In this document: positions 46,401-53,460 of the stretch, one piece after another
Layout: every line of letters begins with the position of its first letter
How positions within the stretch are numbered: the first letter of the stretch is position 1
Assembly (NCBI GenBank): GCA_018266615.1
Contig: JAFEAB010000108.1
Location: forward strand, 36,488-100,487
Origin: Bacteroidota bacterium
GTDB taxonomy: Bacteria; Bacteroidota; Bacteroidia; Chitinophagales; Chitinophagaceae
Length of the DNA stretch: 64,000 nucleotides
Direction: 5' to 3'
The notes under the pieces: model-generated
Databases searched by the model: none
The model's input: the letters and a program-made list of their open reading frames with translations, nothing else
What the model was told of the DNA's origin: nothing
Program-made: the position numbers and the translations under genes

Positions 46401-46873
46401 TTTGCATCCGTGGAGGTTCCGTTCTTGGTTCCTTTTTCAACTACGGAAGCCCCTGCAACCGGACCATTGGGGCCGGAAACCTTTCCACTCACTTTTATTT
46501 TGGCATTTTCGGGAGCCATCACCAGGATTACGTTATTTTCCAAGGCCTTATAGGTAAGGTCATATCCCGAAAAAAGCTGGTTCAAAGATTCATTAATGGA
46601 TAAATTACTGGCAGAAAAATCTACCTTTTTCTTAATGTCCTTTAATTTGGAATTGAAAAGGAAGCGATAATTCCCTTCATCTTCAATCATTTTCAGGATT
46701 TTCCTAATCTCGGTTTTCTTCACACTCAGGTTTACCGATTGCCCCATGAGCGGGCCTGCGCTAACCTGTAATGTTGCAACGAGGAGGATTAATGCGATGA
46801 GCTTCATAATGAGCAAAGATTTTAGAAGCGTCCCTGGCCAGAATTGCTGGCCTCGAAGTACACTTTTTTGCAT
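43451..46873 (-). CDS. SusC/RagA TonB-dependent outer-membrane transporter with STN signalling domain
   Basis: 1140 residues from ATG 46873. An in-frame GTG at 46906 would sit almost on the predicted transcription start. After a long signal region (LIMKLIALILLVATLQVSAG), an STN domain (about 50-110: IRKILKMIEDEGNYRFLFNS) handles signalling to FecR. A carboxypeptidase-D-like domain follows (GPVAGASVVEKGTKNGTSTD), then the plug (IRGTSSIGTTTPLYIVDGIF, IENIEVLKDASSLAIFGFKG) and the barrel ending in a Phe-terminated strand (TTVSLNVNF). The STN domain with an adjacent ECF sigma and FecR means trans-envelope regulation rather than a SusR or hybrid two-component sensor. Confidence 0.97.
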   Translation of the reverse strand: MQKSVLRGQQFWPGTLLKSLLIMKLIALILLVATLQVSAGPLMGQSVNLSVKKTEIRKILKMIEDEGNYRFLFNSKLKDIKKKVDFSASNLSINESLNQLFSGYDLTYKALENNVILVMAPENAKIKVSGKVSGPNGPVAGASVVEKGTKNGTSTDANGNYTITVEDNATLVFSSVSYESQEVSVSGRTSIDVVLSPVILRADEVVVIGYGTASRRDLTGSISRVQGDVVAKQPNTNALASLQSKVAGLQVINNADPGSTPDIRIRGTSSIGTTTPLYIVDGIFADNIDFVNPNDIENIEVLKDASSLAIFGFKGAGGAIIVTTKKGKTPGISVNVNSTVGAKKLVDKIQLANGSQFRDLITREANNQVAEDPTMLSLYNFVNNVGIPGMSAYTGNTDWIDAVTRTAIFNTNNLSVDAAGNNNKLHLGVGYSYDQGLVKHTRYDRLNINFNDELKISKRLKTGIGVILQRERLPYNSGALEQARRALPIMSGDTKRFYMKNPYGVDSGYYELYSSTPIIQNSETNPLATLENNWNKQIDVRNRVIGNFFAEWSPIKDLSLKGALYGDMSFRDDREYTPLYNLYDPTLPDGDQVILRNRKTAVYQYTDQVSNFQQDYTATYKKKFSGHSLALTGGFTTYYHKYESLTANISQKEVGRAIIPDDPRFWYINSGFGDISTANSNSDQNEYATVSYLGRLIYNFQSKYFVNVSYRKDYASQINDDYKKKGQNFWAAGLAWEISKEKFMQNQKIFNTLKLKGSTGKLGNFNPAGLAYPAYPSVSAVSSAVFGNTIVPVNSPDYGADPNLHWETVQTTEGGIEADFLNHRLHFDGVYYVRNTKDLLVFIPGINGALAQLRNFGSIRNQGLELSADYMHPISKDMTLTVGGNFTTYDNKVTALSYNIGGSSSSIQSPSRVEVGEPIGYFYGLVVEGVYQSYADILNSPVSTINGGGAKPGDLKYKDLNGDGVITDADRTKIGNPTPDFTYGINANLKWKGFDLGLDLAGVYGNEIYRVWGTSEQKNSVYNYPAYYTEGWTGPGTSNFVPVVNAAHLINRAPSTYGIEDGSYFRIRNLSLAYNFTNLPARLKVKNARLAIGVQNLKTWKHNKGYSPEYGGSATEFGVDYGTSSSALPRITTVSLNVNF

Positions 46874-46918
46874 AATCGTGGTTTTGGCGTTAATAGTTGT
46901 ATTCACAGTTTCAGTTTA

Positions 46919-46951
46919 CAAAGTTATCCTTTCGTTAACAATTTGACGAAA
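46919..46951 (-). promoter_or_regulatory. candidate promoter of susC
   Basis: TAACTTTG at 46926-46919 on the minus strand fits the Bacteroidota -7 box TAnnTTTG. A TTTC at 46951-46948 lies 21 bases upstream as a weak -33 box. The start would be near 46912, leaving a ~39-base leader to the ATG at 46873. Because the operon has its own ECF sigma factor, this may be the sigma-dependent promoter or a basal one. Confidence 0.4.
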
Positions 46952-46957
46952 ATCATA

Positions 46958-48091
46958 TTATTCATAAATTCTTACTTCATTTCCATTGACGGAATATTTA
47001 AACGGAACAAGGTACTGGAGCATCTTTAGGGCTTCATCCAAATTTTCCTTAATAAAAGATCCGGTAAGCGTATAATCTCCCAGCCTGGAACTTTCGATGG
47101 TAATTTTTACTTTATACCAATTTTCCATCTTCCGTGTTATATCCTTAAGTTTTTCATCTTCAAATGCCAGTTTATTATAAACCCAGGCTGTTTCCACAAT
47201 TTCACTATCCGGGCGGTTTCTTTTCAACAGGCTCACCGATGCCGCATTTGTATATTCAATCCGGGAGGTTTTAGCTGTTTCGCCGGATACTCTGGGTTCC
47301 GGATTCCTGTTCAATACCAGTTTTTCATGGGGTTTGAGCATAATTTTCGGCGCATCCGGCTGGCCTGGCCGCGAAATTTCGATCGATCCATGAATAAGGG
47401 TAGCCTCCACCGTTGGGTCATTGGGGTAGGCTTTAACATTAAATGCCGTACCCAACGCCTTAACATCAATGGCGGCCGTATGAACAATAAACGGGTGGGC
47501 TGGATCGTGAACCACCTCAAAATAAGCTTCCCCATTCAGGTACACTTCCCTTGATTTTGAACTGAACGACTTACTGTACGAGATTTTGCTGGATGAGTTG
47601 ATCCATACATGAGACCCATCCGGTAGTTGGATTTTAGAGCGGGAGCCAGGGCTGATACTTACCTCATTTAGTGCATTTCCTGCCTGATTGGGTACAACTT
47701 TTACCATCTGTTCTTTCTTATCAACAGATGCAAAAAAGATAACCAGGCCTAAAATAATAAGGAGAGAGCCGAGCCAATATGTCAACTGGTTTTTATAAAA
47801 TGGTATTTTCTTTTCAGGAAAGGGAGAAATAGATGGGTGTAATTCGCCATCCGCTTCCAATTTGGCAGATTTCAGCCTGTTCATGTGATTTAGAAAGGCT
47901 TCCTCCGCATTTTGGGCTGCTGCTGCTTTCTCCTTTGGGGAGGAGGAATTCCAAAACTCCTCCAGGTTTTCCATCATCGTTACCCGGGAAGGATCGGCAA
48001 GCAGCAAAATATCCAACATGCGCAACTCCTGCGGAGAAGCTTCGCCGGTTATTTTTTTCGACAATAAAATCCAAAATTGTTCTTCCTGCAT
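46958..48091 (-). CDS. FecR family anti-sigma factor
   Basis: 377 residues from ATG 48091. The frame runs open to 48133 but the ATG is a better fit. The N-terminal cytoplasmic helical domain binds sigma (about 1-95: FWILLSKKITGEASPQELRML). One membrane helix follows (about 103-123: LTYWLGSLLIILGLVIFFA). The periplasmic FecR domain includes DGSHVWINSSSKISYSKSF and GEAYFEVVHDPAHPF. The C-terminal DUF4974/secretin-like module (LKDITRKMENWYKVKITIES) faces the SusC STN domain. It lies 62 bases after the sigma gene and 84 before susC, completing the regulatory cassette. Confidence 0.95.
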   Translation of the reverse strand: MQEEQFWILLSKKITGEASPQELRMLDILLLADPSRVTMMENLEEFWNSSSPKEKAAAAQNAEEAFLNHMNRLKSAKLEADGELHPSISPFPEKKIPFYKNQLTYWLGSLLIILGLVIFFASVDKKEQMVKVVPNQAGNALNEVSISPGSRSKIQLPDGSHVWINSSSKISYSKSFSSKSREVYLNGEAYFEVVHDPAHPFIVHTAAIDVKALGTAFNVKAYPNDPTVEATLIHGSIEISRPGQPDAPKIMLKPHEKLVLNRNPEPRVSGETAKTSRIEYTNAASVSLLKRNRPDSEIVETAWVYNKLAFEDEKLKDITRKMENWYKVKITIESSRLGDYTLTGSFIKENLDEALKMLQYLVPFKYSVNGNEVRIYE

Positions 48092-48153
48092 ACCCAAGCA
48101 ATGATGCGATACCCTATAAGGACAAAACTGCATCGGGCTTACCCCTAAATGAA

Positions 48154-48756
48154 TTAAGAATTTTTTTGAGAAAGGATGTATTGCAGTTCCGGGAATTCTT
48201 TCAAAAATTCGGTATTTGCTTTTATCCTCCGTAACGCTATCGCCATTTGGGCTTCCACGGTTTTAATGGAAATTTCCATAATACCGGCTACTTCCTGATA
48301 GCGCAGCCCATTTTCTTTCACCAACTTAAATATAGTTCTGCATCGGGGAGGCAACTCATTAATCGCCTTCATTAAGCTCGAAACCACCTCCTGCGACATC
48401 AGCAACTCCTCCGGATTGAAAAAAATTTTATTCATTCGCGCATTCCACTCAATTTCAGCCGCCGTAGAAACCCCGGCTCTTTTTCGGGACTTCAGCTTGT
48501 TTAGCGATAGATTCTTTACGCTTATATATATATATATGCGGGGATTTAAAATTTGGGAATATTGTTGCCTGTTTATCCAAACCTGAATAAAGAAATCAGA
48601 AACAACCTCTTCTGCATCCTCAGGAGAATGGAGGATGGATTCCGCAAAACCGGTTAAGGAAGGGTGGAGGGAAATAAATAGTTCTTTGTAGGATTTCTCA
48701 CAGGAACTGGTGGAAATCCTGTTCAGCAGGTTTTTTATCTTATCGTTTGGTAACAA
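48154..48756 (-). CDS. ECF RNA polymerase sigma factor of the PUL (TTG start)
   Basis: 200 residues. The initiation codon at 48756 is TTG (LPNDKIKN...). The frame is open further upstream without an ATG, so the exact start is uncertain. Region 2 (YKELFISLHPSLTGFAESIL...AEEVVSDFFIQVW) and region 4 (INELPPRCRTIFKLVKENGLRYQEVAGIMEISIKTVEAQM) are clear. Between them the codons for IYIYI at 48523-48537 are made of a (TA)7T run. Change of that run by one dinucleotide would frameshift the gene. It is the first gene of the PUL and pairs with FecR. Confidence 0.93.
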   Translation of the reverse strand: MLPNDKIKNLLNRISTSSCEKSYKELFISLHPSLTGFAESILHSPEDAEEVVSDFFIQVWINRQQYSQILNPRIYIYISVKNLSLNKLKSRKRAGVSTAAEIEWNARMNKIFFNPEELLMSQEVVSSLMKAINELPPRCRTIFKLVKENGLRYQEVAGIMEISIKTVEAQMAIALRRIKANTEFLKEFPELQYILSQKNS

Positions 48757-48932
48757 AACAGTTATTGGCTCAATAAAGGTAGATTCTTTAATGGAAAAGC
48801 TAAGAAAAATTACATTGTTCCGGTTATATTTTTAAGGGAGTATCGGGAAAAGGCTCCGATTACTTATTTTTGCCAGCCGGCAGCCCAAAATATTGGGCTT
48901 TCACAAAATAATTTTTACATCTCATGATGTAA

Positions 48933-49006
48933 GGGCCTATAGCTCAGCCGGTTAGAGCACCTGACTCATAATCAGGGGGTCCCTGGTTCGAGCCCAGGTG
49001 GGCCCA
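48933..49006 (+). tRNA. tRNA with CAU anticodon, probably tRNA-Ile2 (lysidine type)
   Basis: A 74-base cloverleaf. The acceptor stem is GGGCCTA with TGGGCCC, with a TAGCTCAGCCGGTTAGAGCA D-arm and a CCTGA/TCAGG anticodon stem around CTCATAA. The GGTTCGAGCC T-arm is intact. The anticodon is CAT. The ACTCATAAT loop context resembles tRNA-Ile2 of other bacteria (read as AUA after TilS modification) more than initiator or elongator Met. CCA is not encoded. A terminator follows at 49012. Confidence 0.93.
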
Positions 49007-49011
49007 CAACT

Positions 49012-49048
49012 AAAAAGCATCAACAGGAAAAACGGTTGGTGCTTTTTT
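49012..49048 (+). terminator. intrinsic terminator of the tRNA gene
   Basis: GCATCAAC (with preceding A residues from 49012) pairs with GTTGGTGC (49035-49042), one G-T wobble, followed by six T residues (49043-49048). It begins 6 bases after the tRNA discriminator base. Confidence 0.85.
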
Positions 49049-49305
49049 ATTTTAATTATCGGGGGAATCTCTTTCAGCAAATATTCTTAAGCGATCTTCA
49101 TTGGTTTTCTGCACTTATTGCTCCCGATGAATCCGAACATTAAATCCTCTATGCTTAAATAAAATACTCCGCCGGCAGAAGCCTGCATTTTACGATCCGG
49201 AACTTTCTCTTTTTCTTATTTTTGAACCTCCTCTGCCAAATTTTTGTTCCGAAAAGTTTTAATTTATCAATAGCAATTTTTGCCACACTAAAAGAAATTA
49301 CCTCC

Positions 49306-49881
49306 ATGTCGAAAGGAAGATTAGAAGCATTTAGTGATGGGGTGTTGGCCATCATCATTACCATCATGGTATTAGAACTCCCTAATCCGGAGGGGACTAC
49401 GTTTAGCGCATTAAAACCATTAGCCCCTAAAATAATTGCCTATATCCTGAGCTTTATTTATGTAGGAATTTATTGGAACAACCATCATCATATGTTTCAG
49501 GCAATCCATAAAGTGAATGGAAAGATATTATGGGCAAATTTGTTTTTGCTGTTTTGCCTTTCGTTAATTCCTTTTACTACAGCCTGGATGGGTGAGACCC
49601 ATATTCAAAGCCATCCTGTAATTCTTTACGGTATTAACCTGGTTCTTTGTGCTATTGCGTTTACCATTGTAGAGAAACTGGCTATTGCGTTAGAAGGAAA
49701 GAACTCCGATTTAGGCAGGGCAGTGGGTGGCCATAAAAAAGAATACCTGTCGGTAATTTTCTATGTGGCAGGTATTTCAATTTCTTTTCTTCAACCCATT
49801 GTTGGAGTGATTTGCTATACCGTGGTTGCCCTAATATGGCTGGTCCCCGACAAAAGAATTGAACGGAATTTAAAAGGATAA
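49306..49881 (+). CDS. TMEM175 family (DUF1211) potassium channel-like protein
   Basis: 191 residues from ATG 49306; a longer frame from 49222 lacks the conserved start. The first helix has the family's pore motif RLEAFSDGVLAIIITIMVLEL. The further helices include PKIIAYILSFIYVGIYWNNHHHMF, ANLFLLFCLSLIPFTTAWMG, YGINLVLCAIAFTIVEKLAI and FYVAGISISFLQPIVGVICY. Bacterial members form tetrameric K+-selective leak channels with one such unit per chain. No operon partner is evident. Confidence 0.9.
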   Translation: MSKGRLEAFSDGVLAIIITIMVLELPNPEGTTFSALKPLAPKIIAYILSFIYVGIYWNNHHHMFQAIHKVNGKILWANLFLLFCLSLIPFTTAWMGETHIQSHPVILYGINLVLCAIAFTIVEKLAIALEGKNSDLGRAVGGHKKEYLSVIFYVAGISISFLQPIVGVICYTVVALIWLVPDKRIERNLKG

Positions 49882-50218
49882 ATTATTCTTTCCCTGAAGG
49901 TGTGAAAGAAAAAATGTGTTTTCCGGATTTATTTTTAAATGACAAAGGCTGTACAAAAAATAAATGACGAACGGAAGAATCAGGGCCCTCCTCTACGCTA
50001 AAAATACTGTATAAATACAGGGTAGAAATTTCATGGCAGGATTAAATATTTCAATTTAACGGTGGCCCTTACAGCCCGTTTTATTTGACCACATTTCCTG
50101 CCCAGATTTTTATCGCATAAACCGTCTCGAAATCCTGTGTTTCAACTACTTTTGCACGGTTTCATTTAACCTTTCATTAACCCGGCAGAAGGTATTTTTG
50201 CCCGCACAAGTATTGATT
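49882..50218. other. intergenic region before the beta-barrel gene
   Basis: About 340 bases with no open frame of note. Just after the channel gene there is a weak inverted repeat (TTCTTTC...GAAAGAA, about 49886-49910). The right end contains the candidate promoter described separately. Nothing else is recognisable. Confidence 0.6.
50172..50200 (+). promoter_or_regulatory. candidate promoter of the beta-barrel protein gene
   Basis: TATTTTTG at 50193-50200 fits TAnnTTTG. TTTC at 50172-50175, 17 bases upstream, is a poor -33 box. The transcription start would fall around 50207, 12 bases before the ATG at 50219. Confidence 0.35.
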
Positions 50219-50956
50219 ATGAGAAAACTGATGGTGGCTTTCCTGCTTTTTGCTGCTACTTCAACTGGCTTTGCCCAGGAAAATACAACCTCTTCCACGT
50301 CACCCAAGAATCCTGCTCCCTATATTTCCCGTGCAGGAGATCATTTCATGATCCAGCTTAGCTATGATAGCTGGCTGGGCACACCGGACAGTATTAAATC
50401 CCACATGAAGGGGTTCCAGCGTGGGTTTAATATGGCCGTGATGCTCAATAAATCCTTTAAATCGAACCCAAAATTCGCAATTGCCGGGGGTATTGGGGTT
50501 AGTTCCAGCAATATCTATTTCAAAAAAATGAATGTGGATATTGGATCTGGTAACCCCACGCTGCGGTTTATTCCAACCAATTCCACCGATAATTTCAAGA
50601 AATATAAACTAAGCACCACCTTCATTGAGGTACCGCTCGAATTCAGGTTTAGTTCAAACCCCTCAAACCCCAATAAATCAGTGAAAGCGGCAGTAGGGAT
50701 AAAAATTGGAACCATTCTTAATGCGCATACAAAAGGAAAGACCCTAAGGGATTCAACCGGGGCTACCCTGCATAACTATACTGAGAAAATCACCACCAAG
50801 GGGTATTTTAATTCCACCCGCTTTGCCGCTACGGCACGAGTTGGATATGGTGTATTCTCGTTGTTTGGCTCATATAACCTGTCCTCTATGTTTAAAACCG
50901 GAGTAGCCGCAGATGTTAGGCTGCTTCAGGTTGGGCTTTGTATCAGCGGATTATAA
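50219..50956 (+). CDS. outer-membrane beta-barrel protein
   Basis: 245 residues from ATG 50219 with a signal peptide (LMVAFLLFAATSTGFAQ). The mature part has alternating amphipathic strands typical of an 8-stranded OmpW/PorT-like barrel: DHFMIQLSYDSWLG, FNMAVMLNKSFKSNPKFAIAGGIGVSSSNIYF, FIEVPLEFRFSS, AAVGIKIGTILNAHTKG, FAATARVGYGVFSLFGSYNLSSMF and VRLLQVGLCISGL. Function is unknown. It stands alone between the channel gene and the purF-like gene. Confidence 0.8.
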   Translation: MRKLMVAFLLFAATSTGFAQENTTSSTSPKNPAPYISRAGDHFMIQLSYDSWLGTPDSIKSHMKGFQRGFNMAVMLNKSFKSNPKFAIAGGIGVSSSNIYFKKMNVDIGSGNPTLRFIPTNSTDNFKKYKLSTTFIEVPLEFRFSSNPSNPNKSVKAAVGIKIGTILNAHTKGKTLRDSTGATLHNYTEKITTKGYFNSTRFAATARVGYGVFSLFGSYNLSSMFKTGVAADVRLLQVGLCISGL

Positions 50957-50991
50957 AATTCTAAAATATATCTGCAAATTTTAGGAGCGGC

Positions 50992-51022
50992 TTTGCCTCC
51001 TCTGCCCATTGTTTTAATTTTG
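50992..51022 (+). promoter_or_regulatory. promoter of the purF-like gene (Bacteroidota consensus)
   Basis: TTTG at 50992-50995, a spacer of exactly 19 bases, then TAATTTTG at 51015-51022. This matches the TTTG-N19-TAnnTTTG consensus of the primary Bacteroidota sigma factor. The start would be near 51029, 16 bases before the ATG at 51045. Confidence 0.75.
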
Positions 51023-51044
51023 TGCCTTAACACGGCGCCCCTTC

Positions 51045-52892
51045 ATGAGCGATCCCATAAAACATGAGTGCGGACTTGCATTTATCCGCCTCCGCAAACC
51101 TTTCAGTTACTTTCAGCAACATTACCGATCGGCATTATTCGGGTTAACCAAGATGTATCTCCTGATGGAGAAACAACACAACCGGGGCCAGGATGGAGCA
51201 GGGCTTGCTGCGGTTAAATTAAATTCCGAACCAGGTTACCCCTTCATGTACCGCATTCGAAGTAATGCACCGCAATCGCTGGCTGATTTATTTTCTACTA
51301 TCTGGAAAGAAATAGATGATATTCAGCAATACCAGCCTGATATTATGAATCACCCCGGGCTTTTAAAAGGTCACCTGCAAGTGATGGGCGAACTGCTCCT
51401 CGGCCACCTTCGCTACGGAACCCAGGGAAGAAACAATGTTCAGTTTTGCCACCCCTTTGTTAAATACCATACCATACCGGCCCGCAACCTGGCGCTTGCA
51501 GGAAATTTTAATCTTGTAAACACCGAAGAACTTTTCAACCTGGTAAACATCACCCCGGGCGATTTTCAAAAGCAAAGCGACCTGGCAGCGATGATGGAGA
51601 TCATTCATCACTTTTTGGTGAAGGCCGATGAAAAAGCGCCGGATAACTTAGATATCCTTCACGTACTAAAAAAAGCAGTTCCATTATTTGATGGCGGATT
51701 TACTTTTGCCGGTTTGGTGGGAAATGGAGATGCCTTTGTAGTGCGTGATGCACACGGGATCCGGCCTGCATATTATTATATTAATGAGGATGTGATTGTA
51801 GCAGCCAGCGAACGCGCTGCCATTCGCACCGCCTTTAACCTCGAAGAAAATGAAGTGCAGGAGCTTAAGCCTGGAAATGCACTGCTGGTTAAGAATTCGG
51901 GGGAATACAGCCTGGAAGAAGTGGTTCCCGCCAAAGAAAGGACGGCATGCAGTTTTGAACGTATTTATTTTAGCCGTGGGAGCGACGAAGAAATTTACCG
52001 CGAGCGGATTGCCCTCGGTTATCAACTCAGCGATACGGTGTTAAACGCCATTAACCACGACTTGCGCAATACCATTTTCTCCTTTATCCCCAACACGGCC
52101 GAAACGGCCTTTTACGGATTGATAAAAGGAGCGGAAGATTACCTCAACCAGATAAAAATTGAACGCATCCTTAGTTGGAACAACCAGTTTGATAAAGAGA
52201 AACTATCGGAAATGGTTAACCGCCGCATCCGTATTGAAAAGATTGCCATCAAAGACGTTAAACTCCGAACCTTCATCACCGAAGATTCGAGCCGAAACGA
52301 AATGGTACAACACGTTTATGATATAACATACGGTACCGTTCGTCCAAACGAAGATACCCTGGTTATTATTGACGACAGTATTGTTCGCGGAACCACCTTA
52401 AAAGAAAGTATTGTAAGGATGTTGGGGCGGCTAAAGCCCAGGAAAATAATTATTGTTTCTTCTGCCCCCCAGATTCGTTATCCGGATTGTTATGGAATTG
52501 ATATGAGTAAGCTGGGTGATTTTATTGCTTTTAGGGCCGCCGTTAGCCTGCTTAAAGAATCGGGGCAGGAAGGGATTCTTGCCGAAACATTAGTACAATG
52601 TAAAGCGCTTCATCGGAATAATAAATTACATTCCGAAAACCTGGTGAAGCGGTTGTATAAACCCTTTACGGCAGAAGAAATTGCACAGCGCATTGCGATA
52701 TTAATCACGCCACCGGATGTCCAAATTCCAGTGGAAGTGATTTACCAGAAAATAGAATCACTCCATACGGCCTGTCCGCAAAATACCGGCGACTGGTATT
52801 TTACAGGCAACTATCCCACCGAAGGTGGTAACCGGGTTTGTAACCGGGCTTTTATGAATTTTATGGAAGGAAGAAATATCAGGGGATATTAA
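51045..52892 (+). CDS. amidophosphoribosyltransferase-like protein (long PurF paralog)
   Basis: 615 residues, about 110-140 longer than canonical PurF. The Ntn-type glutaminase begins after a short propeptide: MSDPIKHE then C9 as likely nucleophile (ECGLAFIR), followed by KQHNRGQDGAGLA and GHLRYGTQGRNNVQFCHPF. The phosphoribosyltransferase part has the PRPP motif VIIDDSIVRGTTL (about 440) and PQIRYPDCYGIDM. A C-terminal extension ends VCNRAFMNFMEGRNIRGY. The enzyme would make 5-phosphoribosylamine, the first purine step. Bacteroidota often carry a shorter PurF as well, so this could be a second enzyme with a distinct role. Confidence 0.88.
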   Translation: MSDPIKHECGLAFIRLRKPFSYFQQHYRSALFGLTKMYLLMEKQHNRGQDGAGLAAVKLNSEPGYPFMYRIRSNAPQSLADLFSTIWKEIDDIQQYQPDIMNHPGLLKGHLQVMGELLLGHLRYGTQGRNNVQFCHPFVKYHTIPARNLALAGNFNLVNTEELFNLVNITPGDFQKQSDLAAMMEIIHHFLVKADEKAPDNLDILHVLKKAVPLFDGGFTFAGLVGNGDAFVVRDAHGIRPAYYYINEDVIVAASERAAIRTAFNLEENEVQELKPGNALLVKNSGEYSLEEVVPAKERTACSFERIYFSRGSDEEIYRERIALGYQLSDTVLNAINHDLRNTIFSFIPNTAETAFYGLIKGAEDYLNQIKIERILSWNNQFDKEKLSEMVNRRIRIEKIAIKDVKLRTFITEDSSRNEMVQHVYDITYGTVRPNEDTLVIIDDSIVRGTTLKESIVRMLGRLKPRKIIIVSSAPQIRYPDCYGIDMSKLGDFIAFRAAVSLLKESGQEGILAETLVQCKALHRNNKLHSENLVKRLYKPFTAEEIAQRIAILITPPDVQIPVEVIYQKIESLHTACPQNTGDWYFTGNYPTEGGNRVCNRAFMNFMEGRNIRGY

Positions 52893-52959
52893 ATAAAGTT
52901 TGGTGGAAATGTTTTCGGTTATAACAATGGCACATTATCTTTTCTAAAATTTATGCTCA

Positions 52960-53460
52960 ATGAAAACGCTCTTCCTTATTCGGCATGCAAAAAGCAGTTG
53001 GACAGATATTAACCAAAAGGATTTTGAAAGACCTTTAGATGGGGCCGGAATAACGACTGCCAATGAAATGGCAGCAAACCTTAGCAAAAATACGCCAGCC
53101 ATTGACCTGTTCATTTCAAGTCCTGCGGCAAGGACTACAGAAACCTGCAAAATATTTTGTCGTGCATTTTCATTCAATGAAAATGAAATTGTTTTTGTTC
53201 CGAACTTATATGAAGGGTCCGAAAAAAATTACGAGGCCGCACTTTCGGTTGTTTCAGACAAACACAAGCAGGTAGCCATTGTTGGGCACAACCCGGGCAT
53301 TACTTATTTTGCAAACCGGATCGTTCCCAACAAATGGATTGAAAATATTCCCGCTTGCGGAATTATTGCAGTTGAGTCGGATTGCACCTCCTGGAAGGAT
53401 TTCGTGGCTTCCCCGAGCCGTTTACTTTTTATGGACTACCCTCCGAAAGATTTGGATTAA
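52960..53460 (+). CDS. SixA-type histidine phosphatase
   Basis: 166 residues of the histidine phosphatase superfamily. The RHG motif is LIRHAKSSW (H9 forms the phospho-His intermediate). RPLDGAGITTANEMAANL and LFISSPAARTTETCKIF are conserved. The second catalytic His is in VAIVGHNPGITYF (about 107). SixA removes phosphate from His-containing phosphotransfer domains and nitrogen-PTS proteins; the target here is unknown. Its stop touches the stop of the convergent EamA transporter gene (53460/53461). Confidence 0.9.
   Translation: MKTLFLIRHAKSSWTDINQKDFERPLDGAGITTANEMAANLSKNTPAIDLFISSPAARTTETCKIFCRAFSFNENEIVFVPNLYEGSEKNYEAALSVVSDKHKQVAIVGHNPGITYFANRIVPNKWIENIPACGIIAVESDCTSWKDFVASPSRLLFMDYPPKDLD

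Noticed and set aside
48882..48899. Hairpin AGCCCAA-AATA-TTGGGCT upstream of the tRNA as a terminator or riboswitch
   Set aside because: A 7-base stem without a T-tract; both neighbouring genes point away from it. Could be a promoter-proximal palindrome, but evidence is too thin to list.
48154..49006. Genomic-island attachment site at the tRNA
   Set aside because: No integrase and no direct repeat of the tRNA end was found; mentioned only as a weak lead.
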